A stretch of 64,000 bases of DNA from assembly GCA_025677815.1 (NCBI GenBank), contig JAIXMP010000048.1, positions 62,001 through 126,000 on the forward strand, in the 5' to 3' direction. Below are positions 37,439-50,376 of this stretch, in pieces (position 1 is the first letter of the stretch; each line of letters opens with the position of its first letter). Under the pieces are notes generated by a model. It saw only the letters and a list, made by a program, of their open reading frames with translations, had not been told where the DNA came from and did not search any database. This stretch comes from Phascolomyces articulosus (lineage: Eukaryota; Mucoromycota; Mucoromycetes; Mucorales; Lichtheimiaceae). The position numbers and the translations under genes are program-made.

Positions 37439-39233
37439 ATGTCTTCACTGACCTCCCTTAGTGTTAGTAAGTTTTGAAATCATAAAAAAGAAATAGAGAT
37501 TCGATAATTATATCTTTTTTTTTATTCATGCATTTATGATCTACGTCAGATAAAAACAACAGAAGTTTTGCACCTAAAGTAAAAGCACGACCACGAAAAT
37601 CGGGTCAACAACAAACACCAGAAACAACTACAACAGGATCAGAAACTGAAAAACAACCTGAAAGTCAACCAGAGATTTCACCTTCCAATGATCCACCACT
37701 ACAGAATGGAGAATCAACACGACAAGAACTACAACAGGAACAAGAAAGTAGACAAACACCAAAACCACGAGAATCAATAGCTGATAAAGACATGACGCCA
37801 CTGGAGACGCTCGCGACAGTTGCTAGTACTGCTACGAGAGAATCAGAAATGGCTCAATCTAATGAATCTTCTCTGCCTTCTTCACCTACAGCTACCACCA
37901 CCGTTGCAAGTAATGCTGTGGCGGATCCAAGTGAATCGTCCACACCTACTCCAGAATCCACGCCTGCCGTCACTAACTCGAGAGAACCAACCCCAAATAG
38001 AGAAGCCACCACTACCACCACTTCAAAACAAACAAAAGATAAAGGCAAACAAAGAGCACGTCCATCCAAGAAAAACAGCAGAAATAGTACCAATACTAGT
38101 AAAGCAACACCTATTAGTACACCCATCAGTATTTCTATCCCTGGTCAATCCTCTTCTGAAAATCCCAGAGATGCATCCGTAGTAGGAGCACCCGAAGTAG
38201 CATCTCGATCTGAAAGTGAAACGGATGAACCTTCCTCCAAACGACGACGTCGTGGTGGTCGAGGTCGAAAACAAGAAGAAGAATATGATCCAGCCGAATT
38301 AAAAACACTCGATGATGTTCAATATGATCCTGCACCCAAAGAATATTTGGATCGACCCATGGGTGACTTTATTCGTGATTTGGAAAAGGGTATTGTTTCA
38401 AAAACGTTTAAAGAATATGAAATTGATCAGATGACAAAGAAAAAGAAATTGGAGGAACAAAGTAAAATGTCAACGGAGGAACGAGAGGTTGCGCAGGCGC
38501 AGGAACGGTTACAAGAGCAAATACGACAATTGCAAGAAGATGCACAACGGAAAGAAAAAGAAGAGCAAAGACAACAAGTAGATGATTCTGTATTACAAGA
38601 AACGTAAGATATTTAAATATGGATGGTGGTGGTGGTGCTATTTGTTGATGGGATATATATATATACACTAAACATAAAATGAATCTGTTTTTTTTTTTAG
38701 CTCAAATGCTCCCCAAGTACGTTTGGTGAATGGTCAAATTGTTTTGGATATTGATTCACTGACAGTGGAACGACAAAGTGAATTTCAAGAAATGGATACA
38801 AGTACAATGGAAGTGGTTGAAGAATCTACCATGTCACGTAAAGTCAATAGTAGGACTCACGGAAAATACGTTCAAGCAGCACGATGGACACCTGCTGAAA
38901 CAGAAAATTTCTATGAAGTGAGTAGTTCAAAAAAAAAAAGAATGGATATGTTATGAACGATCCACTCAACTCCCTCAATATACAACATAGGCTATTTCCA
39001 TGTTTGGTACCGATTTTGAAATGGTCAAACATGTACTTCCCAATCGTACAAGAAATCAAATTCGTTCCAAATTCAATCGAGAAGAAAAATTACATCCAGA
39101 AAAGATCAAACAATATCTTATTCATAAACGAAAACCCATTGATTTAGAAAAAATGAAAGAAATTTCGGGTAAAGAGTTTGATGATGTTCCTGATGGGTTA
39201 ACTGAATTACTTTCAACGACACTTACGGAGTAA
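37439..39233 (+). CDS. BDP1: Transcription factor TFIIIB subunit Bdp1 (B'')
   Basis: Subunit of the RNA polymerase III initiation factor TFIIIB, acting with Brf1 and TBP at tRNA and 5S genes in the nucleus. Exons are 37439-37466, 37550-38603, 38701-38917 and 38991-39233, giving 513 aa. The tiny first exon is supported by the joined N-terminus (MSSLTSLSVNKNNRSFAPK), which resembles the start of yeast Bdp1. Residues from about 20 to 230 are disordered and rich in Thr, Pro, Glu and Ser. Next come a basic patch, a conserved RPMGDFIRDLEKG segment and a Lys/Glu/Gln coiled-coil stretch. The SANT/Myb domain begins at ARWTPAETENFYE, continues over the last intron with MFGTDFEMVKHVLPNRTRNQ, and ends in a basic helix. 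It is somewhat shorter than the yeast protein. It is convergent with the gene at 39541-40872. Confidence 0.92.
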
Positions 39234-39540
39234 AATAATAAATTGATAACCAAACCAATTTTTTTTTCCAACCCAATTCCATTTGGGTATATATAAACAA
39301 AAAAAGAGTCTACATAAATAATATATTACAACTTCTGGAGGGAAGGAGATAAGATGATGTGTAAAAGGAACAAGGGAATAGCGATGGAAGAGGACAAATT
39401 AAGTTAGAAACGTGATAGATGATGAGGAATTAGAAGAATAGATATGTAAATAAAAAACAAATAAATTTTCTAGATATTTAGATTGTGCTTGTGTATATGT
39501 ATGTCACATATGAAAAACAAAAATAAATAACACCAAATAT

Positions 39541-40872
39541 TTATCGACGTTCATCGTCATCGTCATGATCCTGCAAAACAGGAACTATTTTACATTGTAA
39601 TACAAACAAAATCAGTCATCCCATCCAAGTCAATTGATATACTATCTTTTTTACATCATGTGAAATAATAAAGCCTTACTTTGATCATCTGCCTGAACAG
39701 AAATAATACCTAAACGTTTCTTGACTCGTTCAGAAAATAAAATGAATTGAGCTACAATCAAACAATCCACAGAAAGTTGGACCGCACCACATACAATGAA
39801 TTGCAAGGGTGAATGGGTATGAATAAAGTAAAATAACTTAAAGCTATCACCAAAAAACTAGAGGAAAGAAAAAAGTTAGACTCTATTATGATCATGTGCT
39901 TCTCCTCATTTCTCTCGTAATAATATGGCCCGACAATTTACCCAACTACCAAGAACAAGAAGACTGAAACCATGCGTAGATCGACGACGGAAATTCGAAA
40001 GACATTGGGGTACTGGTAACGTGCTTTCAATACCAAGACTCAAGAACCCCAAGATTTCAATAAATGTGGCATAGTTGCCTAACAACAAATACAAGACGGC
40101 AATCACAGTGGTGAATCCAAGTAAAAAATTGATATAATCTAAATAATGACTCCATTGCCAAATAGAAGATAAACATTGTCTAGGTCCCGAACGTTCATGG
40201 CCAGCTAAATCATCATCGTCTCCAATCAATGCGTCATCATCTGTACCGTCTGTTGAGAAAGAATCGCGAATATCACTATATAAAGTCAACGGACTAGGGT
40301 CGTGTCTATATCGTATGACAATTTCGAGTAACACTAGTTGTGATAGAATCATGGCAATCGATTGTGCTAATAGTGTCTCATCAAAACGTTTGCCAAGCCT
40401 ATAATAATTACATATCCATGGTCATCAAAAAAAAAAAGACTCGGAGGGTGAATATTTATTTCATTTTCTGCATTGGCAACAGAATTAAGTGTCCATATAG
40501 CAAATAATAATAATAATAATATTATCCTTACCAAAAGAAAATACGTAAAATGCTATTATATTATAATAATTCAATGTTAACAAATGTTTCTTTTATCAAT
40601 TCAAAAAATCTCCATAAAACAGAAAATAATACATTACTTTGCAATAAGAAGGACACCACAAGTTACAGAACTAAAACCAGCACTTGATTGCTTCCGACGA
40701 ATGATATAATACTATTTCAAATATACCCGAAACGGTACATTCATTATTTAATAATCATTGGTGAATGAAATGTTGGTTTTGACAACAAAAATATATATAC
40801 CTGGTCAACATAACCCACAATGGGACCAACCACCATCGCAATGGATAGCGCTACTGATGCAAAATCAGGCAT
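39541..40872 (-). CDS. PQ-loop repeat membrane protein (PQLC1/SLC66A2-like)
   Basis: Multi-pass protein of the PQ-loop family, related to human PQLC1 and to yeast proteins of Golgi/endosome membranes. Exons on the minus strand are 40872-40801, 40711-40638, 40552-40532, 40398-39942, then 39836-39680 (or from 39858) and a last exon from 39570. The first PQ-loop is VVGPIVGYVDQ followed by RRKQSSAGFSS; the second half carries STHGFSLLVLGSW ... LFYFIHTHSPLQFIVCG. An Asp-rich insert sits in the central loop. The model with acceptor 39837 gives 262 aa with TGA at 39565-39563; a phase-0 reading would end at TAA 39541. The conserved GDSFK is encoded between 39858 and 39837 but lies one base out of frame with what follows (see findings). 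Confidence 0.8.
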
Positions 40873-43147
40873 TATGAAGTTAAAGATAAGTTGAAAAAAA
40901 TGGTAAGAGAGAAAAAGTTAAAAAAATACTTTTTTTCTTCCGACATGCTTTTTTCTCTGTTTCTTTTTGTAAAAGTAACTCCTTTTAGAGTAGAGCAAGA
41001 TGCATTTCGGCTTCCAGTCAAATTTAGTGTTACAAGGTGACACAGGGGTGTTGTATTCGCATATAAACGCAGCACACCACCTCAACACGACACCACACCA
41101 CACGGTGACAGAGACAGCCTTTTAACTTTTAAATATATATTCAACCTTATTATCACTATACTACCACTTATTCATTCCTTCCTTATAGTATCTTACAAAG
41201 ACAGGATCTTGTCAATATGAAGAAGTGAGCGTTACTGTTTTTATATTTTAAGCTTTTTATCACTACTACTACGTCATAGTGTTTATTAATTTAAGCTTGA
41301 GAAATTTAATATAGGCACAATAGGGTTAATAAATGACAAAACAATTAGCTGGTGATGTCTTTGTTCTTTCCTCATACATTTCTATTTATTGGTGGTAATA
41401 TTACGTGCACCCAACTGTTAATTACTATTACTTTTGCGGGCATCGTGATTATATGTAATGCATGAAAAGGTACAAATATTTTGTTGCCTGATTATAAATA
41501 AACTACTACTAAAAGCGTCAAAAGATGCTTTTATGTATTTTATTGTGCATAAAAGGAAGTGTTGTGCGAATGACTTTTCCTTTTCACATACAGTCTTACC
41601 ATACAAGTACATTCCAAATAATTGGTTTATGGAGGAATTATTAATAACAAACACCAGCTTTTCTTCATTTTAAACCTTACTTATTTGCTTTTGTTCATTA
41701 TTCTTCGGCATTTGCTATATACTACATAGCTACATAACTGATAGAAAGAAAATGAGAAAATGTTCATTTTGTGGACTATCTCTAAAGATTTTCTTTCTTA
41801 AATACTCCATGCGTGGGAACGAATTTGATAAAAAACAAAAACAAAATATAGTACTTCAATCAGCATGGATCATCATTGCAAACAGTAATCAAAGTAGTTC
41901 CAAAATAGCAAAAGAGGGGAAAAACATTTCAAAATATATTTCATAAACCAAATTGAAGAATTTGTAGCTTTTTGGAAGAAATATAAACCAAAAATGTCAA
42001 TAACAAGTCTAGGTATACTAAATAGGTATTGGCTAAGGTTATTCAGTAACAAAAAGAGTTATGATATATCTGACGTCATGACAAGTATGATGATGCATGC
42101 ATGAATAAAGAAGACAAGGATAGAAAACGCATGGTAACATTAACACGCAAAGTTCCTATTTTGAATGGACATAAATATAATGCGTGTGCCCGCGCATTTT
42201 TATCACAATCAAAAGATCTACATAAAGCATAGAAACCCGTTTAATATGGGCGTTTTCTCTTTAGAGTCAAGCAATCGCTATAATAAACCCCCTATACTAT
42301 AAACCGATCGATGTTCATGATCGACATTACTGATGTAATGATGATGGATAAAATAGGAAAAGTAAGAACACTTTTTATATATAACTCTATTCAATATAAC
42401 AGGTCTTATTATACTAGATGATGACGGAGGAATTTGATTAATAAAATAGTATAAATTAGAATAAGGTTGAAAGGGAATGTTCGTTCAGTTTTTTTTATAT
42501 ATAAAAAGCAATATAAGAAGATCAGCATTGACTACATGTGATACAAATTTGAACGTATGGTGTTACAAAAAAAACCCTCCTTTCTTCTTGTCAAAAAAAA
42601 ACCATTCCCCACCTTATTGTCGATCCTCTTACCTTTTGTATTATTGTGTACAAAAATGGATATTACATGATAATGATGGGAGTGCATATTATACACATAC
42701 AACAAATAATAAATAATAAGGCTTTTTTAAAGGTTTCTATATTTGTCAATACTATTGAGCCCATGACACCATAAGCGAAGAGACATAAAATAAAAATAAA
42801 AAAGTGAATAAAGAAAAAAGTAATAAGAAATAAGGGTATCTACGAATGGCATAATGAGGAGATGGCTTGAAATAATAGAATAAGTTGTGTATAATGTATG
42901 TGTGTATAATAGTGTTTGTTATGTGTAGTAATTGTGTGCATGTAATGGTTATTTTTTGTGAGTGTTTTTTTTGTAAATTTTAGCAAAATGTGGAAAGAAA
43001 TACATAAAAAGAAAGAGTGAGGGTTGAATTGAATTAGTTAGTGTATTGATGAACAAACTTCAGGTATATAAAAAAAGAAAAAAAAAGTTTGTTGTTGGTT
43101 TTTTTTGGGATGCAAATCTATAATTAAAATAAAAGCAATAAAACAGG
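40873..43147. other. Intergenic region between PQ-loop gene and next minus-strand gene
   Basis: About 2.3 kb. No gene identified; open frames here are short and AT-rich. Confidence 0.5.
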
Positions 43148-44401
43148 TTATGCCTTTGTAGTTGTGGATGGCATAGGAGGTGGAGGAGATTGTATTTGTT
43201 GTGATGTAGATGTTCCTGAATGAGCCATCGTGGTAGCTTGTGCAGCAGAAGAGGAAGAAGAAGAGGTGGTGGTGGATGCAGGTGAAGCACCACTCATAGG
43301 TTCTTTACCCTTTCTACTTAATCCTCCTCTATTCTTTAATTCAGTACAAGGAGATCCTAATGCTTTCCGTGCCCTTTTTCCTATCGATCCCATCCTATCC
43401 ACACCCACATCTGAACGTCGTCGTGGTTCTGCTGAATTAGACCTGCCGTTTGAATGGTTATTATTATTATAAAGATGATTACGAAGAACAGGCATTGAAA
43501 TACGATGATGTAAACTCTTTTTTTGATTTTCTTCCAACATCGTTGGTTCGACCGGCGAATATTTTAATGGTTTAGGTGGATATTGTGTGATCACAGGTGG
43601 TTGGATCGAAGCAGCGACTGAAGATAAAAATCGATTTCCACCATGATGATTATTCCCTACTGCTGTTGTAGCTCCTGCTGTAGTCGTTGCTGTGGTATTA
43701 AATTGAGGTATAGCGATCGTTGTATTTACAACAATTTTACTAGGTGGTGGGATGGAATGGCGTCGTCGATGATCTTCATCATCATTGTTACCATCCATGT
43801 CATGATAATCACGTTGCAGATTATCATGCGACCGAGAAGGACCTCTTAATGATTCAATCTTTGCTCGTAAAAAAGCGGATGAACGGCGTAATAAGTCTCC
43901 TGCTGATCGACGACGTGTATTACCTCCTCCTCCTACTCCTCCTATCCTCCTTGTCCTTGTTCCTCCTCTACTATGATGACTATCAATCGTAGCATTACTA
44001 TGAATTGATGCTGGTGCCGTTTCTGACATTCTTAGGGGTCCATGATCATTCGCACCACCACCATTTCCCACAGGTGATGGTGATAAGGAAGACGTATCTC
44101 TTATTGGTTGTTTGGATGATCCAACGCGTGAAGTAGATACAGAATCAGAATCTGAAGCGTGCTGCTATAAAGAGAGAGATCCAAAAATATGTTTTTATAT
44201 TAGATTCATCCATTTTCCTTTTATAGTTTATACCCACGTTACCTCAAGTTTCAGTTCCACGCGTAATCGCGATCGTTTCTTGTCGAATTGTCGAATAAGA
44301 TCATTGGAAAATGAACTGTCAGTTGAAATTTCTTGTGGCATCGGTAATATCCAATCACGCATGGGTGATGGTGTACTTGGACCTGCAACGGATGCGGACA
44401 T
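43148..44401 (-). CDS. Uncharacterised basic, disordered protein
   Basis: Two exons, 44401-44243 and 44164-43148, joined in phase 0, encode 391 aa starting MSASVAGPSTPSPMRDW. The first exon holds a charged helix-like stretch ending RLRVELKLE. The second is low complexity: Ser/Thr, Gly, Asn and His runs. It includes two better-structured basic patches, one around LLRRSSAFLRAKIESLRG (probably an amphipathic helix) and one around KSLHHRISMPVLRNHLY, and a Ser/Thr/Pro C-terminus. No catalytic domain is visible and I do not recognise a family. The basic Ser/Arg motifs (RRRSAG, RRRHS) could be kinase sites, which is inference. Continuous coding over 339 codons in AT-rich DNA supports a real gene. 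Confidence 0.75.
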
Positions 44402-45471
44402 GAAAGTCTCTATTCTTTTTTTTGTTCCGTTTCGACAAAAAAAAACGTTTGCCCGAAGAATTGAATTTTCCTTCGAAGTAAAATAAAATGAAATGATCCC
44501 TTACAAGAGGAAAAGAAAAAAAATAAAGTACAGTAAAAAAAAGGGGGGAAGAAAAAAAAAGTAAAGAAAAAAAGAAGAAAAACAAAGAAAAGCAAAAAAA
44601 AAATCTTTATTTATTGGATAAGTGAATTGACTGGAATCTATGTCTTACAAACATTTATCAAAACTAAACATCTAGTGTACACACACACCAGCAATAAGTG
44701 GTTCCTAGTTGTTGACTGTAGTAGCCGATTAAAAAACCTATGGCCTGGGTTTTCGGATACGCCGGTCAAGCCGATGATTTTTGCCTATTTTGTTTTTTAG
44801 ACAACACAAGCATGGATGACAAATTGACAAAAACAATCCACACGCACACTTGTACCATTTATTGTGATCTTTGCACGTGTTTTTGTCAAAAGTGAACTTG
44901 AGTTGATCGTTAAGTGCTATACAGTGGTTGATGAACATTTGTTATTCCATTTTCAAAAAACACATGACAACATAAAATTGAAGCATTTTTTATAATGGGA
45001 ACATGTGTGGCGCTTGTAGCTCATGTCCTGTACAACAAGAGTGTTATATATTACCATCATTTGACACCAAATAATATGCTTCATAATGTCTATAATTTTA
45101 TAAAGTGTTCACATATTATTTATAAAGACCGATTCGACCATCATGGCTATATTGATTTTACAAGTATAGCAGTGCTATAATACTATAAGCTGTTGTCGTT
45201 CTTTTGATGCGTAGTGTTGTTGTCATCAGAAAGGAAGTGAGCCTTAGCCTTGGACTCTTTCTGTAACACTTGCGGTGTTTTACTGACTTTGGAACCAAGT
45301 CTATTATTATTATTTAGCTAGTTAGTAGTGTGGTACACTACCCTACCAGATGTTCTTTTTACCAAGTTGGAATTAGTGTCAATCATTCAATAAGTAAATA
45401 AAATAGATGAAAGACATCGTCATCATTATAAAAGCTGTGTCAAAAACAAGGTGAAATCGAACAAAAATTAT
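44402..45471. other. Intergenic region
   Basis: The stretch 44402-44610 is A-rich on the plus strand, forming a pyrimidine-rich leader for the minus-strand gene. The rest shows no gene. Confidence 0.5.
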
Positions 45472-45975
45472 TTATTTCAAGGTTTGTTTACTATTTTCAT
45501 AAGCAGCATCAAGACGAAGTTGTAAATAATCACCCGAAGTCAATATTTTATCTTGTAAATGTTCTGGGATCTCTGGATAGAAAGGCCGTTCTTTGGGTAT
45601 AAGCTTGCTAGGAATGGCATTCAATGGAGTATTTCGAGTAGGTTGGCCAAAGCATGCAATGGAATAACGATCAAACATTTGATGTTCAGGCATATGTGTG
45701 ACACGATGCATGGTGGATTTTAATAATCCATTGGACCAAAAGTCAAAGACACCACCTACATTGACTATATCCAATATTCAGATCTGGCTTGTTCTTAGAC
45801 ATTATGTATAAAAGATGGTCTTACCAAGAATAGCGTTCTCAATCACAGGAGCAGAGATCCATTCTGTCCGACTCGCTTGGACTTCCAGTCCACCAATATC
45901 TTTTTGGAAAAGTAAAGTAATGGAGCCATAATCTGTATGAGCACCAGCTCGTACTTTTATGTAAATGGTGAAGGA

Positions 45976-46015
<40 letters not shown>

Positions 46016-47004
46016 TTTATCAAGCATTATAAAATTTCAAAAGTGGTTAAAGAATCATCTATTATATATACCTGGCTCTTTATAAGTGGATTCAACACCC
46101 TTGGGGTACTTTAAGAAACGAAGTGTTTGGGCACAATCCTGTTCATAATAGTTATGAGTTCGAGAGAAATAATCCCGCCCACCTTCTTCTTCTGGGATCT
46201 ATACATTTTTATAATCATGTTATTCTCTTGATCCATCTTTTCGCATACAGAAATCCAAAAGACCACAGTTTTACTATTTTTACCTCCAATGCAATAGCAA
46301 ATGTTTCCAGAATTTGAACAATGGTAGCATGACATGCACGAGAAAATTGCTCAAGTTGATCCTTAGATGTGTCAAATACGCCGGGTAATGGATAATCATA
46401 TTTACCATCAATAAATGGTCCAAAGTTAAATGCCCTGCATTTGCATTAAAGAAAACAAAAATGTGGGAGATATTTAGTAGTTCAACATCCGATCCATAAA
46501 TAAAGTTGCTTTTGGCGTATTTTTTTTACGAGATAAAAAGTACACTTACTCCTTGTGATCACCTTGCTTTTGACTATCTGGATCCAACCTATAATTATTA
46601 TACATCATAATGCCAATGAGGTCATGAGTATAAACTACTCATAACTTTTCTTTTGTGAATGAAAACTTACTTTTGCACAAAAAGTCCCGTGTAACCACGA
46701 TTGTTTTGGATGGACACTTCCTCTTTTTTCTCCAAAGGAAGATCATAGAATTTCTTAGACTAAAAGTTTGGTTAAAAGGATGTGGATCAATATAACATGC
46801 TTTCGTGTATATGATTTAGATAAAGTATAAATATTTGTATATTATTACCAATGAAAAGGCATCTTGAATCATTTCCTTGGGAATGGAATGGTTGACAACA
46901 TAAAAAAATCCAATCGTTTTACAAGCATAAAGTACTTCTTGAGCAATGATAGAAGAACGATTTTCAAAATCGCTAAAATCGATGATGGGGAGTTGGTGGA
47001 CCAT
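45472..47004 (-). CDS. 2-oxoglutarate/Fe(II)-dependent oxygenase, isopenicillin N synthase-like (paralogue A)
   Basis: Predicted cytosolic non-haem iron dioxygenase, 327 aa. Exons are 47004-46849, 46759-46671, 46588-46550, 46434-46284, 46198-46072, 45953-45825 and 45764-45472; all phases agree. The N-terminal DIOX_N-type region contains LPIIDFSDF and GFFYVVNHSIP. The iron-binding pair is HTD in AGAHTDYGSITLLFQ, the distal histidine is in MHRV, and RYS about 14 residues later is the 2-oxoglutarate-binding Arg-x-Ser. Length is normal for the family, which acts on many small molecules (thymine, flavonoids, alkaloids and others), so the substrate cannot be predicted. A TA dinucleotide run sits in the intron at 45981-46012. 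Its paralogue is at 54913-56487. Confidence 0.93.
45981..46012. repeat. (TA)n microsatellite in oxygenase A intron
   Basis: A pure TA run of 16 units within the intron between exons 5 and 6 of the oxygenase gene. Confidence 0.9.
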
Positions 47005-47784
47005 GATTTTTTTTATCAATATATTAATGTATTGTTTGTAGAAGAAAAAAAAGAAGAAAAGTGGATGAGAAATACAAATATTTTGTTTGGCATTATTTAT
47101 ACTTTTTTTTGTTAGATGTATATAAGTATGATAGAGGCAGTCATGGCTTATTTCTCATGGGAATGTATAATGATAATAATTCATTCAATTGTTTTGGAAT
47201 GGAAAATGGGTGATCTTCCATCACTGGATCCTTATCTGTGTTACATGTTAATATAGGATGCTAATTTCATAACAAGAAGAAGCAGTAGAATATTTTTATT
47301 TACATGAAGCATGATAGCGTGCATAATAACTATAATACGTCAATCCCAGGACCTTACACCTCAAAGATAAGTCAGCATTTGATAAGATAATAATATTTTT
47401 TTTTAAAAAAAAAGCTATATTATGATATGTGAGAAATAGGTTATCTTTCTGTTAGTGAGTCGCCATGTAGTAGATAGGGAATTTTCGGTTTTACGTTTTC
47501 CCTCCCATAATATTGGTTTTTTCTGCATTTGTTCACTGGATAAGGAAAAGCTATGTAATCGAAATACTGCCACTGTTTTAATGGACCAATAAATTGTAAA
47601 ACATGAATTTGTCCCATGTGCCTCCGGATTTTGATTACTTTCACTTACTAAATAATATTATTGAAGAAAGTATAATGCAAAATAGTCTCATTTTATTTTT
47701 ATTGGATGCTTCATGAGTTATGTGCAAGTAATTAAAAATTGTATATAGTAATAGAGTAACTAGTCATAAAAAAAGAGATTCTGA
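47005..47784. other. Intergenic region
   Basis: Short spacer between the oxygenase and F-box genes, both on the minus strand; nothing else recognised. Confidence 0.5.
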
Positions 47785-49605
47785 CTACTTTTGCTGTTGT
47801 CGCATATAATTCCTATACTCTCTATGCGTAAATTCCTGTATTCGTGCAGTGGCATTGTACTTTGCATAAGGCATTCTCTGGATCGGTGGACAGCTGGATA
47901 AAAACCGCCAGTGAGTAGCTTTGATATTGATACCAGCCAAAAGAGTATTTATAATAGATTTCTTTGGATATTGTGAAGGTCGACCTCTAAAAGTGATATC
48001 CATCTTTTGAAGTATGTTTCCCACCTCTTGTTCTTTTTTCGTAATGTACCCTTCAAGCACTTCTCCCAAATATATCAATACCCTTTGAATACATGTTTGA
48101 ATGGTTAATTCCTTCAGATGATGACATTTGGAAAATATCCTATCATAAGTGCGTGGTCCCATGATTTCCAATCGAAGAATCAATTTTTCCAATTGAGGTC
48201 CTGCAATATCAAGGTAAGCTACCAATTGATCTTCTGTAATTCCGTTAATTGTTTGAAATTCCAATTCACGCAAATGAGGTTTTGTTCCAGAATGAATGGA
48301 TAATAAGGTGTTCTCGGAAAATGGTACGTCAATGGAGGATAATGACTTGAGATTGGGGACAGAACGTTCAAAAAAGGTTTCCAAGGATTTCATGTTTTGG
48401 AGTTTTGATTCATTCATCCTGAGCATTATTCTGAGACGTATCAATAAAGGAAATACCATAGATGATAAATGCGACATGGACCCTTCTTCGTCTAATAATT
48501 CCGTGCCCATAAGATCGAGCAATTCCAACGTTTGATTGAATTTTTCAGCAATGGCTATCAACAACCTTTTTGAAAGTGGCTGGTAAGCAGCAGAGCCTTG
48601 TAATAAAACATGTTTCAATCCCTGATTTTCTCCTGTTGTCACTTCAGTGGGTGAGGATGATGGGGTTGTTGTTGTCATCATGGTGGTTGATATTTTATTA
48701 AATATATCACTATAATATGGATTATAAGCGACTAAAGCGAGTGTTGTAAGTTCTGGGCAGGTTTGTTGTAATTGTTCGAGCCAAACAGATGGATCATCAT
48801 CCATACTATTACTAAGATTATCCATATTCAAATGAAGTCGTTTCAATTTAGGTACTATTCGAAGAAATGGTGTCAAGAAGTTTGATATAAAACCGGCATA
48901 ATAAGATGTTCCATTCACATGTTGGATTGATAATTCTGATAGGTTGGTATGTTGAAAGTCTGTTGTGAGATCAGGGTTCCATGTGGATATATCGTGGACA
49001 GTACCAACAAATGCAAATTTTTCCAGGTTTGGACAATGTCGCAAGATTAAATCAGCAGGAGCTTTAGCAGGATCCGTTCCATAGGACTGGACACAAAGTT
49101 CGGTCAGTGTGTTGCCACAGCAAGAAGCCAATTTCATGAAATCTGTTGTTAACAGTCGTTTGATATCCAAATAAACTAGAAAGAAGTATAAAATGAATAT
49201 GGGAAAATAATAAGTGATAAGGAGATTCGAACAATTGAATATATATATATATAATACCTTACTTTCTGAGATACCAGTATACTTTTGCTCTGCTATAAAG
49301 TCCAGAAGGTTGGACAAGTAATTTTTATCTTGATTTGAGCTCTTGATACATAGATATTTCACTGCATGAGACTGTATATAATTTTGGTAACGTCGTATAA
49401 TTTCAGGGTCGATTAAGTTATATTCATTCAAAGGTAACTTTTTCCAATGAGGTTGCCAATTCAAAACCATGGAACGCCATGACATGCATACACTGCTCAT
49501 TTTCCAGCATTCTCGTGTTGTCAACAAGCTGAGTAATTTATGTTGAATTTCCAAAGGTAAAGAAGGTATTTGACTTATATTCGAAACGCGATTGATTTCC
49601 ATCAT
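47785..49605 (-). CDS. F-box / leucine-rich-repeat protein
   Basis: Likely substrate receptor of an SCF ubiquitin ligase. Exons are 49605-49263 and 49175-47785, giving 577 aa. The F-box lies at about residues 14-58 (LPLEIQHKLLSLL ... CMSWRSMVL). The remainder is a degenerate LRR solenoid with repeated L-x-x-L-x-L patterns (for example LSELSIQHVNG, LKRLHLNMDNL, LRELEFQTING, LEKLILRLEI, LKELTIQTCIQ). The 87-bp intron (49262-49176, GTAAGG...TTCTAG) has no stop and is a multiple of three, so unspliced RNA would encode a 606-aa form with a hydrophobic insert. I prefer the spliced model because the insert is Tyr/Phe/Ile-rich and interrupts the repeats. The substrate is unknown. Confidence 0.88.
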   Translation of the reverse strand: MMEINRVSNISQIPSLPLEIQHKLLSLLTTRECWKMSSVCMSWRSMVLNWQPHWKKLPLNEYNLIDPEIIRRYQNYIQSHAVKYLCIKSSNQDKNYLSNLLDFIAEQKYTGISESKVLYIYIFNCSNLLITYYFPIFILYFFLVYLDIKRLLTTDFMKLASCCGNTLTELCVQSYGTDPAKAPADLILRHCPNLEKFAFVGTVHDISTWNPDLTTDFQHTNLSELSIQHVNGTSYYAGFISNFLTPFLRIVPKLKRLHLNMDNLSNSMDDDPSVWLEQLQQTCPELTTLALVAYNPYYSDIFNKISTTMMTTTTPSSSPTEVTTGENQGLKHVLLQGSAAYQPLSKRLLIAIAEKFNQTLELLDLMGTELLDEEGSMSHLSSMVFPLLIRLRIMLRMNESKLQNMKSLETFFERSVPNLKSLSSIDVPFSENTLLSIHSGTKPHLRELEFQTINGITEDQLVAYLDIAGPQLEKLILRLEIMGPRTYDRIFSKCHHLKELTIQTCIQRVLIYLGEVLEGYITKKEQEVGNILQKMDITFRGRPSQYPKKSIINTLLAGINIKATHWRFLSSCPPIQRMPYAKYNATARIQEFTHREYRNYMRQQQK

Positions 49606-50376
49606 GATTAACGGTTGTTATAAAGGGAAAAAAAACATGTACACGCGAAATAAAAAAAGATCTGCCTGAGGTAAGCTGTAATTTATGTCAGTTCCTTAAT
49701 CTGTTAATAGACACTGCTGCGCCTTTCTATCATAGGTTACACGATGTGTTCCTCCCCGAATTTTTGAATTGTTCATTTAGATGCAAGCAGCTACCAGCCA
49801 AATAAAAGTTAGAAAAGAAGGAATCACGAATAACTGAAAAAGATTTTGTTCAGTACGTATATTATATTTTGATGGATAACTTAAGTAAACGCATTGTTGC
49901 TTAGTAGAGCATCACTTACACCTGTTACGATTTTGTAATTATATGTTGTGGCAGAGCATCGAATTCAGATTCCAGTAGAATGCTCTGTGTGTCTCATCTT
50001 TCAAAATAAAAACTTCCAAGTCAAAGAAAGATTATGCAGACGCAGTTTCTCTCTAAAAAAATACATTTTTTTCAAGAAAAGCATCTGTTTTGGTCAACAT
50101 GTATAGTTGATATTCACATGTAAATATCTAAAAAATGAATGGTATAGGGATGAACTTGTTTAAAATCCAAGTGTGATGCATATTTTATATATATTAATAT
50201 CGAATGTTATTGAAGTATAAAAAATAGTAATTATATACATATACAAAAATAGTGTAATGAAAACCACAAATAAGTTCTCATTGTTGGATTCTTTCCTGCT
50301 AGTTCACCGGGAGACTATGACCACGCATTGCGTACTTATTTTTTTAAATGCTACTCTGTTATTATGTGTTCTTCTA
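49606..50376. other. Intergenic region
   Basis: Spacer between the F-box gene and the 3' end of the kelch gene. No gene seen; it probably holds the F-box promoter and the terminator of the next gene. Confidence 0.5.

Noticed and set aside
43230..43992. Plus-strand open frames opposite the disordered protein gene
   Set aside because: They are shadows of low-complexity codons on the minus strand (Ser, Arg, Gly and Asn repeats), and the minus frame has the long open exon with matching splice phases.
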